Of a stretch of 64,000 nucleotides of DNA, positions 32,301-44,712 are shown in pieces; the stretch's first letter is position 1; every line of letters starts with the position of its first letter. The stretch comes from Schistosoma haematobium (taxonomy: Eukaryota > Platyhelminthes > Trematoda > Strigeidida > Schistosomatidae), in NCBI RefSeq assembly GCF_000699445.3, contig NC_067195.1, positions 11,584,287 to 11,648,286 on the forward strand, read 5' to 3'. Made by a program: the position numbers and the translations under genes. The notes beneath the pieces are model-generated. The model had not been told where the DNA came from. It was given only the letters and a program-made list of their open reading frames with translations, and ran no database searches.

Positions 32301-35300
32301 TCATGTATACTGATGGGGATTAGTACGATAGCTTTCAGTGAGGTCTTATGATCCTCTCCTGTTAGTTCCGTCGGTGGCTTAACAAGAACCCATAGTGATG
32401 CTTAGAGACAATGGACTCAGTCACTACAGAAATCACATTCAAATGCTGGGTCACTGGTTTTAAAGACCCTCAAACATGCAATACAATTAACACTTCTGTA
32501 CCGCCACTATTTTCTACAATACCCTGATTTACAAGGTGTTAGGGACACTTTCCGTATTTCTTTTTTGTTTACTAGTCTTATTAAAAGTAGGAATCTGGAT
32601 AGGAGTGTAATCCTAGTTACTTAGTTGGAGACTCAGTTTTGGTGTTTGAGTCGAGGTTCATTAACTACTATCGTCTTGAGCTTTCATATAGTCCTGTTGC
32701 GAGATTCAGAAATTTTGCACTTAATACTGACCCCTGAACTAAGACTTTTACTAGTCGTCCTTGTAGTTATAGTGTAAGTGCTGATGTCAACGCTATTAGT
32801 GTTCCTGTCACTCGATTGACAAAAAAGAGTAGAATGTGAGAATTGAAGGGGGAAGTATATATGATGAATGTTTCGAAAGAGAAATATAATCGAAATAAGT
32901 GAATATATACTACAAGAGAATAGAACCTGAAAGACGCTTAAAACTGCAACTTTAAAAATGACCATCCTGGCAAACAACTCGTGTGTTCAATAACTTTTCC
33001 ACAAATTCTGTACTTGCGAGTGAGTGAATGTTTGTATGTTGCAGTTGAAGCAACCAAGAAGAGAACATTTGATTGTGATAGCTAGATTTACCGTTCAGTG
33101 ATTCAACTTTGGTATGAATATGGTTGTCAGTTTGTTATTGCGGTTATTGTGTGGAAGACTTAGTTGACGTCTTTTAAAATGGTTAAATATGGCAATCTGG
33201 TGGTGGAAACTGTTGGTTTACAGCTATCTCTGGAAGATTATTGAAGTCATGTTAGATCCAGTTTTCTTCATTTTTCGGAAACTGGTAAGTCATCCACGTA
33301 ACTACAGGTTTTAAGTTTTTTTGCTACAATCTTCGATTTCTCAAATTACAGTAATGTGATAGAAAATCTGCATAGATATCGCGTTTCAAATATGCTGATT
33401 TTAGTAGATTTATATTGAGGTTTTCATGTTTCCGTTTCTTCCGAATGCACAGAACTTGAGTTCATGTTTTAGATTATTGTATGGCCCTCAATAAGCCACG
33501 TTTTGGAATTGTTTTAGTGAATTACAACGTATAAAGATTTGATTAATATAAAGAAGGGCGTTTGTAAGCCAGCTCATGAAGCGGGTCAAATCTATATTCA
33601 GTAAATGGAGTAAGAGATCGTCAAATTCTCCCGGACGTCAAAGTGTTTCCATGAGGTTTGAAGTGAAAACATCCATCACCAGCCTTATTGCAAAATTATC
33701 TTATTATACAGTGTATGACTAGAGGTTCCCTGTTTCATTTTCTACAACTCAATTCACCAGGCCGTAATCGTCGCGGGGAGAGTGATAAGGGTTGTCAAGC
33801 ATCTATTCGATGTTAGTATACTGCACTGATTTCTGAATTGAATTCACCTGCAGCAACACTAACATGTAATTTATGGTTAATGTACTCAAACATCATTGAT
33901 TCGGAGATCATTAATTTTACCGTATTGAATGCTTGCATTATACTATCGCTAATTCGTATGATTATGACTGCCAAAATGTTGATCAGCTAATGGTCTCATA
34001 TGAGGCACCCACTGCGATATGTCTATTTTGAGGATATCTCCGTTAGTTATAAGGTTTTTTGTGCCTTTTGTATCAGTTTCATTCCTGAGAATGAAATCAT
34101 AACTTTCCAGGTAGTCATTTGGAATAGTGAATACCAGGTGTGGGGAAACATTCGAAGTCGGTTTGTGCGTTAAATCATCTATAGCTAGGGGTTAGATATT
34201 AGGATTTTGATTGACCCATAATGATAAACCCCTTTAAAATTTAATTTGTACTTTTGTGCTAATTACAAATAGCCTGAACTTGATGTGCATCCTATATCTA
34301 ATGCTTGATCTAAAATGTAATGTTTTTAAGAATGTTTAATCATAAATGCATTTTCTTAACCCAATACATACTTGGAAACCTTTTGCAAAACTGTCTCTTC
34401 CCATGGTACCGTTGGCCAAAATGAAGCTTAAAATCATTATAATTTGGTGTTAGTTATATAATCTATTATTTTTTATGTTATCTCAGTTATTTTTATTAGT
34501 TTCCTTCAACATAGATAGCTAATCAGCGGTGAAAGTTAACCTTACTCTTTAAATAATATTTGGTCAAGTCAATTTGAAGTCAAGAAGATCATATTGTATG
34601 ATGACAGTTAAGATCAACCCTATAGTTGAACCTTATATATTGACAAAAAGACTACAAAACTACTTTTCTAGGAATATTTTTTTTCGGATGCTTACCAAAC
34701 TTATCTCTTCACCTGGATCCATCCATTGTTATTATTGTTGGTTCACATATGAAGCTTGGTTTCTGTATGAGAAATACATTGGTGATATGTTATTGAGTAA
34801 TTTTCCCTCATATATGTATGGATATATTTATTAAATCCAGTAATGAACTAAAAACAAACGAAATTAAATGTGTACAGATTCGGTCAGTTTCATTTCATTC
34901 ACTTTGCTCCTAATGAATGAACTAAATGATCATATATTATTCGAAGATTTCATTGTGAATTTACAAGTGTGTTATTTAGTTCTCTGTATAATAAAAGGTC
35001 TCATATTTATTGATATTTTTAGATTTTCAAAATCAATATAACTAGCTTTCTAAAATTGGGAGTGGCTAATATTTCTCCTCCTCCTGTTTCTCTCAGACAC
35101 ATACGCACACACACTTTTTTCTGTCTTCATTTTGAAGTAACGAACGTGAAAATTGCCAGAGGGGAAATTTAACTGAAAAGAATGAAAATAATAAGACGAC
35201 ACTAAGTCAAGAGAAAAATTACAAAATATATCAGTCTTTGAATGGAAATATATTTGCGGAGAATATGAATTATGTTAAATTCAAAACACGTTGAATAAAT

Positions 35301-36861
35301 ACATATCAGATCACTTTCCTTTCAAGAAATAAAAGAAAGTATGATAAACGATGGCTGTCGACACAAAAAATGATGAACATTATAAAAGTCAGAAAAGTAT
35401 GTAAAAGATTGAAATTTTCTATCCCTCTCATTCCTTTCTTCGCTCATCAATTAGTTAGCTCTTTAATTTTTTCTTTCTTTATCTAAACAAATCTATTCAA
35501 ATTATTTCATAACTAGTAAAATATTTCATTCGTCATAATAGTCTGCATAAGGAAAAAATAACCAGTGAGAAATGTTAGTTGGTCAGTGGCTAGTTAGCTA
35601 ATTTATTTTAATGATGCATTCATCTAGTGTTCGCTTGAAATTTAAAATGCAACCTGACTATATATTTATTTTTACGTGTGTTTTATTCTTCATTTTCTAA
35701 TGAAACTGCTCAAAGTGAGTAAACTATTTATTAATACGTTGTGAGTGTTTTTCTGTTTTCTTGTCCCAGTAACATCATTTGTTACTGCAATCACTGAACT
35801 TGTTCCTACTCTCTTGTTTTGATTAGATGAATTCAAGTACTGTGGATAAAATCGATAACGATAATAATATAAAATAAAATGACTTAATTTTCCTTTCCAG
35901 TTTTTTTATTATTAAAATGAGGGAAGGGCGTGTTATTTTACAACTAGAATAAAAGCTTATCATATTTCCTTTTTTATTAACACGTTTCGAATTTAGAAGT
36001 GAATATTTCTTGTGTTTAAAATAGAAAACTTTGGTAATTTAACTAGTCAACTATTTAGTTATTTAGTTCAACAAGGTAAGAAATGGAAATATCACTTAAT
36101 ACATTTGTTCTTCAGCACCGATTTTTTGTTTTACTGCATTTTCAATAGACCTCATTTAAAAAATGTTAGTGGTGTTATTGGTTAAGTGAAAAATATAAAA
36201 CTAATTAAAATGATAGTTATCTTGAAACTGTAATTAGACGATATCCTGACTACATTGTGTGCATTACTACGTACAAGAAAAGTTTTACATTTTTCTTACA
36301 AGTTGATTCTTACACATAGTATAGTGAAATAGTCACTGTCAGTTATAAATGAATAAATATATCTAAGTTAGGGTATGGTATGTATATATATATCATCTTA
36401 AACACTTGCATATAAATGAAGAATATTCTTTACAAAATACTCTCTTCAGGTTCGACAGTCATAGAAATTAAAAATCCGTAAGATGATCGAATTTCACGTA
36501 AATACATCGTTTAAAATTATATACAAATTCATGTCAATAATTTATTGAGTTTCTCGAATCAAGAGTAATGACCAATACTTGTCGTTCATAACAAAGCTTG
36601 AAAATTTCCCCCAAATCATTACTTGAAGTCGATAAATATTAACTATTTGCCAATGCATTTGTTGATAGACGTTTGGATCCAAAATGGGTTAGATTTTCAC
36701 GATCAAACTATATAAAATCATTACTGTTTACTTTCTTTTGGTTCCAAATAATCTGTCAATTAGTGTTTTATTCTTGGTAAGATCTAGACAATTTACTTCT
36801 TTTATTTTCACTAGGCACATATAAGAGAAATGCAGGGTGGAAGTTTTTTTGATAAATGGTT
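32301..36861. other. AT-rich intergenic stretch
   Basis: No supported gene in 4.6 kb. Small open frames (for example 34574-34834 plus, 32684-32977 minus) lack domains. Parts of 33700-34260 read like antisense transposon sequence, but I could not match a motif. Confidence 0.5.
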
Positions 36862-36918
36862 AAAATAGATTTTTTAGCTCTATGATCTCAAAAAATTGAA
36901 ATATTGTTAATAATTATT
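36862..36918 (+). repeat. Left direct repeat flanking RTE LINE 2
   Basis: These 57 bp, from AAAATAGATTTTTTAGCTC to TTAATAATTATT, recur at 40848-40905 with a handful of differences. The RTE element lies exactly between the two. Best read as an unusually long target-site duplication. Confidence 0.8.
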
Positions 36919-37281
36919 GGATACTTTTATTTATTTATTTGAACACATAAATATTAGTACAAGAGGGCACCAAATATATATGCGACACACAAAACAATGA
37001 GAATTCGAAGAGAAAAAGAAACAACGAACAGATTAGTGTAAGGTAGTGTGATAATAATAATAATAGTAATAGCAATCATGGGAAAAACGGAAAGGTGCAA
37101 CCGGAAGAAATCTTCCAGTTAAGGAAGAAACAACCACTTTTTATGAAGAAAGTAAAAGAAGGTTACAGCAGGATCGCCACTGGCTTCTATTCTGAACCAT
37201 ATCTGATAACGTCCCTAGCCACTGTGGAGCACCATCTCTCGGACCCCAACCAGGGAGTCGTGAAGGACCAACAGAAGCCAG

Positions 37282-37611
37282 TCACGCACAACTTTCTTTC
37301 ATACCACGACACCATGTCATACACTGACTACCTCTCAGTTTTTTCCAACTGGTCCTAGAGTGGGCAAATAAATCACGACGTGGAATTCTCTGGGACGACA
37401 TTCGTAGAACATGTCCAAGCCACCCCAGTCGATGTTTCAAGATGGCGACATCGATTGCATTATCGTCTCTGTGCCCGAACACGCGATGCCGAACCTCTGC
37501 ATTACTGACATGGTGTTGCCACTGGATGTCAGCAATCCTTCTGAGACAATGGTAACCAAACACAGAGTCGTCTAACGTCCTCAACTCGGAGATGCCAGAT
37601 TTCACAAGCAT
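37282..37611 (-). pseudogene. RTE LINE 2 ORF C-terminus
   Basis: It contains CLRRIADIQWQHHVSNAEVR, LKHRLGWLGHVLRMS and WCRGMKESC, the post-RT module typical of RTE proteins. It is separated from RT by a frameshift near 37570. Confidence 0.8.
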
Positions 37612-38482
37612 AGAGCAAAACCGCTCTCACCGACGCGTTGTAGATCCGACCTTTTACAGCCAGACTAACATCACGAAGGCTCCAAAGATGGCCCGGATTG
37701 GCATAAGCCGCTCTGGCTTTCACTATACGTGCATTGATCTCATCACTCACGCCACCACCAGCACTTATGCAGCTACCCAGATACACAAACTTCTCGACTA
37801 CGTATATCTGCTCACCATCCAGAGTGAGTACAGGATTAGAATCCTGCCAGTCTTGTAGAAGTACTTTGCACTTCGAAGGTGCAAAGCACATACCATAACT
37901 ACGGACACTGATTGCCAACTGATTAAGTGTGGATTGTATGGCTTGGGCATTATCACACAGTAAGACAATATCATCCGCATACTCAAGGTCGAGGAGTCTT
38001 TCCCCGGGCAACAGATCCACATCGCCATTACTTACATCCATCAGAGCTGTTCCGAGAACGTCGTCGATAGCAAAGTTGAAGAGGAATGGTGAGATTGGGC
38101 AACCCTGCCTAACCCCACTGCTCGAATGGAACAATGGAGAGAGGTGGTTGTATGCCCTCACTCTGCCTGAGGTGTTTGTATATAGGGCTTTTAAGATGTT
38201 AATAAATTTCTTAGGCACACCCTCCTTTAATAGACAATCCCAGAGAACAGCCCTGTCCAACGAATTGAAGGCAGCCCTAATGTCAAGAAACGCAACGATT
38301 GCTGGGCTGTGATAAGTATGACGGTGTTCTAGCATTTGGTGGAGGGTGAATATGTGATCGATACATCCTCGACCAGAACGAAAACCAGCTTGCCCTTCGC
38401 GAGTCGATCTTTCTTGAGTTTTGAATAATCTACGGAGAATGACGGAAGCCAATAGTTTGAACGCAATCGGAAGTAGACTCAA
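37529..38482 (-). pseudogene. RTE LINE 2 reverse transcriptase, main part
   Basis: The 317-codon open segment includes EGQAGFRSGRGCIDHIFTL, IVAFLDIRAAFNSLDR, SSGVRQGCPISPFLFNFAI and the intact catalytic LEYADDIVLLC. After these come FAPSKCKVLLQDW and KFVYLGSCISAGGG. All core residues are kept. The first RT block lies in another frame (38735-38430) and the C-terminal module in a third. Confidence 0.9.
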
Positions 38483-38735
38483 ACCCCCGATAGTTCTTGC
38501 ATAGGTGACGTGAGTCCTTTTTAAAGATAGGGACGATTATTGACTCATTCCATGACGTTGGTACACTCTCTAGCTCCCACACCTTTGTAAAGAACGTCGT
38601 CAGTTCCTTAACCAGAAAGTCACCACTATCTTTAAAAAGGGCCGGAGGTAAGTCATCTGGGCTAGGTGATTTGTAGCACTTCAAGAGTTGGAGTTCCTTG
38701 CGGACTTCCGCCTCATTTTGTGGATCAGTCGTCAC
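38430..38735 (-). pseudogene. RTE LINE 2 reverse transcriptase, N-terminal part
   Basis: KCYKSPSPDDLPPALFKD and WNESIIVPIFKKDSRHLCKN are the first RT blocks. A frameshift within CKNYRG (about 38480) passes to the main RT segment. Confidence 0.8.
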
Positions 38736-39346
38736 GGGCCATGGAGGGCAAGAAAGTCTGACCGATGTTGCCAGAGCAGCAGGCCAGTTGAACTGCCCTT
38801 CGAAGATTTCTGCCCACAGTCCAAGACGTCATTTGATGTTATGTTAGTGACTGGCATCCCGTCATCTCCACAGATTGTTTCGCTCACACCAGACTTCTTG
38901 TTGCCAGTGGCTCGGATGAATTGGAAGAGCTTCCGGTAATTACCAGATGCAGCTGCTGCTTCCAGCTCATTAGCACGCTCCGACCACCAGGCTTCTCGGT
39001 TCTTACGCAAGCTTTGCTCGATTTCATTACGTAACAGCCTTTGTTTGTGGTCAAACTCACGGTCACCCGGAGTAGACCGACGGGCTTCGATGAGTTGTGA
39101 GGAGCCTGAAGAAACCCAGTGCTTATAAGCGAGACGTTTCGCGAACCCACAACTGACTGTACCTGCCATTTTCATGGCGTCATGCAATTGCAACCAATGC
39201 TCATCTATACGTTTCGGTGGAATGGTAGCTAGCCTAGAAGCTAGCTCGATTCGATACTTACTTGCAACAGAAGTTGCAACCAACTTGCTGATATCAATCC
39301 CTTGGTGACGGTCACTGAAAAGTAAGGTAAGATTGGCGCAGACCAA
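38732..39346 (-). pseudogene. RTE LINE 2 endonuclease-RT linker
   Basis: A 204-codon open segment without catalytic motifs contains WLQLHDAMKMAGTVSCG and LEAAAASGNYRKLFQFIRAT. It is the linker between endonuclease and RT in RTE elements, known by position and pattern. It is joined to the flanking domains by frameshifts. Confidence 0.75.
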
Positions 39347-39391
39347 AGCATGGTCAGAGTCCAGATAGGTACTCCAAAAGGAGCGGCAGTC

Positions 39392-39946
39392 TTATACACA
39401 ACCACGCCAGCGGAAGCTGATCGCGATGTGATCAATATAAGTCCAGACTTGGGATGCAGAGGGAGGACGCCAGGTGGCACATCGGCGATGACTGTGCCAG
39501 TAGTTAGTGTTAGCCAGAAACAAGTTGTGGTCTGTGCACAGTTGCAGTAGACGGCCCCCGTTATCTGTCCTGAGACCAACAAGCCCCCGTCGCCCACCTA
39601 AACGATTCTCTTCTGTGCCTAGATGTCCGACCTGAGCATTCAAGTCTCCGGCTAGTACTACAATATCTGTCGAACGCACTTTCTGGAGAAGAACAGTTAA
39701 CTGGTGGTAGAATTCATCCTTGATTGCATCCGGGCTGCAATCTGTCAGGGCAAAGGCGGAGATGACGAAAAGACATCGTTTCTCACGCCGATTTCTCACT
39801 TTGGTGGAACTCTCTAATCTAACAACACATAACCGACTGTTAATGAGGATCCAATCGATTAGTGTTGCCTCATCTTTAGCGCTTAGTGCAACACCAACGC
39901 CAGCAGGACCAGATGAAGATGCCACAGGGTCCTCGAATAAACGCAC
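39392..39946 (-). pseudogene. RTE LINE 2 endonuclease
   Basis: This is an AP-type endonuclease core: CLFVISAFALTDCSPDAIKD, VVLAGDLNAQVGHLG (catalytic GDLNAQVG), LANTNYWHSHRRCATWRPPS and VWTYIDHIAIS. The N-terminal strand lies upstream in another reading segment (KLAAFNNRTLMKVGQQTG at about 40125-40070), with stops between. The enzyme would cut target DNA for priming. Broken here. Confidence 0.85.
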
Positions 39947-40179
39947 CTAAAACAAGCTTTTTGAAGCTACAGATCGAGAGCGAATCTGCAGTACTTCACC
40001 AGAGTCTTGAATACGGGTCTCGGATAGACGTCAAACGTCGATATTAAGACTTTCCAAAGACATAGCCAGCCCTGTCTGTTGTCCAACCTTCATAAGTGTG
40101 CGATTGTTGAAGGCAGCCAGCTTGAATGGTGCGCGTGTTTTCAGAAAAACTGCTTGAGTATTCGTATTTGATGGTAGCA

Positions 40180-40847
40180 TACAATTTACAACCAGGCAGT
40201 GACTCGAGAACGTTTAGATAGAGTCGAATTTCCACCATAGACGAGCTGCTGTATAAGTCGAAAAATAAATAAAGAGAGTGGGTAAATGACGTAGTAAATA
40301 ATAATAATAATGTGAATTGTTTGACTGTAAATCGAAGCGGGAATAGAGTTTTCAGTAAATATCATCATTTTCATTATATTTGTGTGTGGGCTGTGATACT
40401 GCCTGGGTACCCAGACCGAAGCAGGTGGTTTTCTTAGAGGGCCACACCCCGAGCCTTTGACCTAAATGTCTGGCCCACAAGGCAGTGGAGCATCGTGAGA
40501 AGATGAAGTCCCATGGTAGCCGGTGACCAACGATTGTTTCATACGCCATTTGTTCCCGCAGGATACTGGAGCTCATGTGCACCATTGGTTTGGGATGCGA
40601 TTAAAGCGCCGGACATGGAATTAGGGTTTTTCAACTCACCTAAGTGGACTCACTGTGTCCACCAACCCGGTTAAAGCGTCAGACATTCGCTTTTCGTCCT
40701 CTCATTTTCATAAACAACAACCCCGCCACGAGAAGGCAGTGAGTAGGACTTCTCTGGCAGAGGCTGCATACGCGTGGCCGTATGAGAGCATTTCGAGAGG
40801 GAGGGCGGGCCCACCCCACTCTCGGCCATACCAGGGCATTTGGGGAC
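40180..40847 (-). promoter_or_regulatory. RTE LINE 2 5' UTR
   Basis: This stretch, GC-rich for the window, lies before the endonuclease and starts at the flanking repeat with TTTGTCCCCAAATGCC on the minus strand. Short open frames occur in it, but none looks like an RTE ORF1. Presumed internal promoter region. Confidence 0.55.
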
Positions 40848-40905
40848 AAAATAGATTATTTTAGCTTTATGATCTCAAAATATTGAAATATTGTTAATAA
40901 TTATT
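40848..40905 (+). repeat. Right direct repeat flanking RTE LINE 2
   Basis: Partner of 36862-36918. It has an extra base in the ATTATTTTAG run and a few substitutions. Confidence 0.8.
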
Positions 40906-41103
40906 TTGTACTTATTTACTATAAACAATTGAAGACAGCCTATGAACAGTTTTACACTCAAGTTGTCATTTAAAAGTTTAGTGCCTAGCCGGCCGACATC
41001 ACAGTCGAAAAACTTGCCACTAAAGTTAATAACCACAAACAGTCTAGTATAACTCAATTATTTATATAACCATTTGACCACTGGGTACCAACCATTGTTT
41101 GTT

Positions 41104-41165
41104 ATTCTTACTTACGTCTGTTACCCTTAGTAGAGAAGAATAGGCCGCCCACTAGCAAACATCAA
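41104..41165. repeat. Short dispersed-repeat fragment
   Basis: CTTACTTACGTCTGTTACCC followed by GAATAGGCCGCCCAC resembles the repeat at 13643-13760. Too short for a family call. Confidence 0.4.
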
Positions 41166-41339
41166 TAGAGTTCAACTTAAAGAGAAAGACTATCAATGAA
41201 GATATAAAAAAATAGATCAAAGCCATATCTGATTACACTGGACTTGATAGATACTGATCCATGGTCACAGTTAAGTAAATTGAACTCGGTTACACTACTA
41301 ATTGATCAATCTATAAATTAATTTCACAGGTTGAAATCA

Positions 41340-41440
41340 TGAGTCAGTTGAAGCTAGACCACCATTGAAAACCTGGAAGCACTGGACGGCCGTTTCGTCC
41401 TGGTATGGGACTCCTCAGCAGTGCGCATTTATAATCCTAT
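41340..41440 (-). mobile_element. SM-alpha-type SINE fragment (ribozyme half)
   Basis: The ribozyme at 41379-41424 plus the stretch reading CCAGGTTTTCAATGGTGG and TCTAGCTTC on the minus strand matches the repeat at 51059-51296. The tRNA-like head expected beyond 41430 is missing, so this is a truncated copy. Confidence 0.65.
41379..41424 (-). ncRNA. Hammerhead ribozyme, intact core
   Basis: Read on the minus strand: stem I strand GCACTG, core CTGAGGA (fits CUGANGA), stem II GTCC with loop CATACCA and GGAC, core GAAA, stem III CGG/CCG closing on itself, cleavage triplet GTC, then CAGTGC, which pairs perfectly with the first strand. Every invariant core base is present. Schistosome SM-alpha repeats are known to encode active hammerheads that cut their own transcripts. 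Stem III is very short here, as in minimal hammerheads, which may favour dimers. Activity of this copy is inferred, not shown. Confidence 0.85.
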
Positions 41441-44400
41441 AAAATTGAACTATTCAAACTTATAAACGGAACTAATCTACTATGCTATGTCAATAATCCC
41501 TCCTAATATTACTGAACTGTAAACAACCTGAAGTTGAATAAAGCCCACGATTTCCTTAAAGCAATTGAATTTAGTTGTTACACTACAAAACTTGATGGAT
41601 AGAACTCAAATATTATAGAGAAATTAACAACACATTTTTCATAATTAAATGGACATTCGATTATTTATATTATCTTGTATAAATTTCACATAGATTTTTA
41701 ACAACCTGGCAAAGTTGCTGATATGTATACAAAATAAGACAGATAATTCTTTTACAGCTGTCTAATATGAATGGAAAATATTTAGTTTACTGAATTTCCA
41801 TTTGTGAACTGAATGTGTGATACGCTACAAATCGCCCTTAGCTAAACGATTTATTTATACGTTGGGTAGTTATTAACATTAATGTGTAACAATTACGCTT
41901 TTTCAATGGTAATTTTAATTAAGTATGATTTCTAGGATCAAACAAAATGTGGATCTCAGCCATACACTTTCAACTTCTATCCCAAACTGTATTAATATTC
42001 GACATCGTTAATATTAAAAAGATTTCAATAAGTCAGTGTTGTTTTATACAATGAAGTATATGTATGTCAGCTGAGATACATAGATTACTTATTCGTTAGT
42101 ATTGGTCTATGGGACTTTTAATATCATTATTTGTATAGTTATGTTTCATTATGTCACAGTTTTATTTTTATGTTTGTGTTTACGTACTTTAAGGAATTCA
42201 TTTTGCGTGTATATTTGATCAATGAGGCACTGTGTGAAGTAGACCGGCTGTTTAAGCTTTCCGCTCGATTTATGCATGAAAACACTGATTTCTTACTTTT
42301 TTGATTTTACAGATACATTCGTGGAAGCTCATAGAAACAGATATACATACATGCATAAGTAAACAGGGAAATATATCTACCATCCTTCATCTTGAATACT
42401 ATCATGCAAAATCTAAAAGCGGATAAAGACAACAAACGATTAGTTTATATTTTCCTCCAGCTCCCCCCTCACTAACTCACCCACACATGCATTCGCTGTA
42501 GTCTAGTCGATGATTCTTAATGTAGTAACGAGAAAGAGAGGAAGAGAAGAAGAGGAAAACAATAGCAGAAGCAAAATACAACAATAGTAATAACAGAATT
42601 GTTAATAAAAACAAACCAATTTGTTTTCTCTATCTTAGTAACAGGTTACACAACTAATAAAATAAAATAAAACACGTGCTATATATATAGGTTAGAAGTG
42701 AGAGAAGTTTGTAAAACTAATTGAATATACTGAATAATTCTATCATTTCGGTCAGCTTTCTAGGTTGTTTTTTATAGTAGTCTATGTTTTGATATGAAAT
42801 CACTAACTAGAAGAAGCAAAAACAAGGAAACAACAACACAAAATGAGCGTGTGTGAGAAGGAGAGGTAGTGTGCATGCATGTGTATGTTCAATAAATAGA
42901 GTAAGGGAAAGAAAGATGAATATATACTTATTCATTCATGCATTAAACAAAGGCATGATAGCATATTTGGAAAAAAATAATTACTTAGATCATTAACGTT
43001 TGTTAGAATAGTAGAAATATTTTTATAGTCAAAGAAAAAGAGATATAGGAAAAGCTTTATCAGAATATAAATTATGTATATACTATTAATGAGATAATAC
43101 TGAGTGATAACCAGCTGGGATATTATTAAACTGTGAATTTTCGGATAAATACCTTTCTTTAATTTTATCAGGTATGTATAATGAAGTTAGACCATGTTAT
43201 TGAATGATCTTCAGATTTTGACCCGTTTCAGTTAGTCAGAAAGCAGTAAATATAATTAAATGAATGAAGTATGGTCAGAAAGAAAATTAAAGAATTTTAA
43301 TAGAGTGTATTGATTTTGCCTGATTAAAATGTTTTCCAAAACTGATTATAGGTACTTAACTGTTGGAGTTTAGGGTTGCGAATTGTGTTCGAGTTGGGAC
43401 TTAAGGTTTATAAATACCATAAATTCTAATACCTAACCTTAAAGCTAACTATTAACTTAAGCCTGATCTGAACCAGTATAACAGTGAAATGTTACATCTC
43501 AAATTTATTAAAACTCATTCGTTAGCCTAACAAACCCGTTCTAATGTTATTTAGTTAGTATGTAAATGTTAAGTGTTATGAAAGAAAACAGGAAAATTAT
43601 TATAACATATACAATGAGTAGAATCTGTTGCTCTGAAAACACAAACGCCAAAAAATAGTAACAATTGATTACCTTAAAATGTGTATGAAAATTTTAAATT
43701 TCATATCTAGTTCATAGTTAGACTGAATAAATTGTAAGACAACGATGAAGTTAAATGGACAGTGTAGACGAGTCATTTCAATGAAACAACTCAATAATAA
43801 AAGCTGGACAGTCCTCCTATCTTAGGATTCATACTATAATCAATCAATATAAAACTAGTATTGTGGTGGGTGATAACTCAGGTGGAGGAAATAAATTTAC
43901 TGTCTAATGAGAAATTACAGAATGCCTTAGTAAAATATGAAAACTGTACATTGACTATATCATTTGCATATCCTAATTGCGTTATCCTTTACCTATCTAA
44001 TATACCTCTTATTCTGTTGTTATTTTGATTCCTTTCCTATTTTCTTTATGTTCGCCTCAGGCATTCCACTTCCGATTGCGACTACATACTATTTATATCT
44101 GTCAACATGAGTAGCATACACCACAGTATTACTAATATCCATTGAAATATTCTTATTTATTTGATTTTCATTAGAAAAACAACTTGTTGGAATTTATTTT
44201 TGATGATAATGTTTTAGGTCTACATGTCACAGTTTCCGTGAACAAACGAATGCAGTCAACTACTTCCAACCACAGCCTCACATGTCAGGATAGTGGAAGC
44301 GATGTCAAGCCACTCAGACCAGTGGCTACGTTGCAACTTGATTGATAAAATCCGATCAGCACTAGGAAGGATTGGAACACATGATACTGCTCACTACCCA

Positions 44401-44645
44401 GAAATCAATCAATTTTAAATGGATTATTCTTGTTAGAAGATTATCTTATTTCCGAAAACTCTCTCAGTATTATTTGTTACCACATGTATTTTCCCTTTGT
44501 TGGTGTCAAGGTCATTAGCTGACTATTCCTTTTTTATATATATTGGTACTGGGGGGATTAGCTCTATACTAGCTCTTCATGAATAAACGGGAGAATATGA
44601 TTTCTTACAGATAAAACCCTTCACAAACTAGGGCCTATCTGGACT
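41441..44645. other. AT-rich intergenic stretch
   Basis: No gene seen. The block at about 44220-44400 is less AT-rich and may be an old transposon piece (GACCAGTGGCTACGTTGCAAC), but no motif could be read. Confidence 0.45.
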
Positions 44646-44712
44646 CAGTAACTCAGTGGTTGATGGGTTATGGTTTGAAGCGAAAGTTACTGAAGTTGAG
44701 CCTTATTGTAAA
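44646..44712 (+). repeat. tRNA-like SINE head, degenerate
   Basis: AACTCAGTGGTTGATGG resembles an A box and GAAGTTGAGCCTT a worn B box, with TTTGAAGCGAAAGTTACT between them. Consistent with a tRNA-derived retroposon fragment. Confidence 0.4.

Larger units (their letters stand above)
36919..40847 (-). mobile_element. RTE-like LINE 2 (SjR2/SR2 type), nearly full length
   Basis: On the minus strand this has a 5' UTR (40847 to about 40180), an endonuclease, a linker, RT, a C-terminal region and a 3' tail of short A-rich repeats (AAATAAATAAATAAAAG) at its left edge. Length is about 3.9 kb. Flanking 57-58 bp direct repeats mark both ends precisely, which suggests the copy is complete. Several frameshifts break the single ORF expected of RTE elements. 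Its RT sequence differs clearly from RTE LINE 1 at 21.5-24.3 kb, so the two are separate families. Confidence 0.9.

Noticed and set aside
32684..32977. 97-residue minus-strand frame with a signal-peptide-like start
   Set aside because: The hydrophobic start could be chance; no cleavage context, splice sites or conserved features, and it lies next to eroded transposon sequence.
34574..34834. 86-residue plus-strand open frame
   Set aside because: No similarity recognised, AT-rich surroundings, and aromatic-rich composition typical of chance frames.
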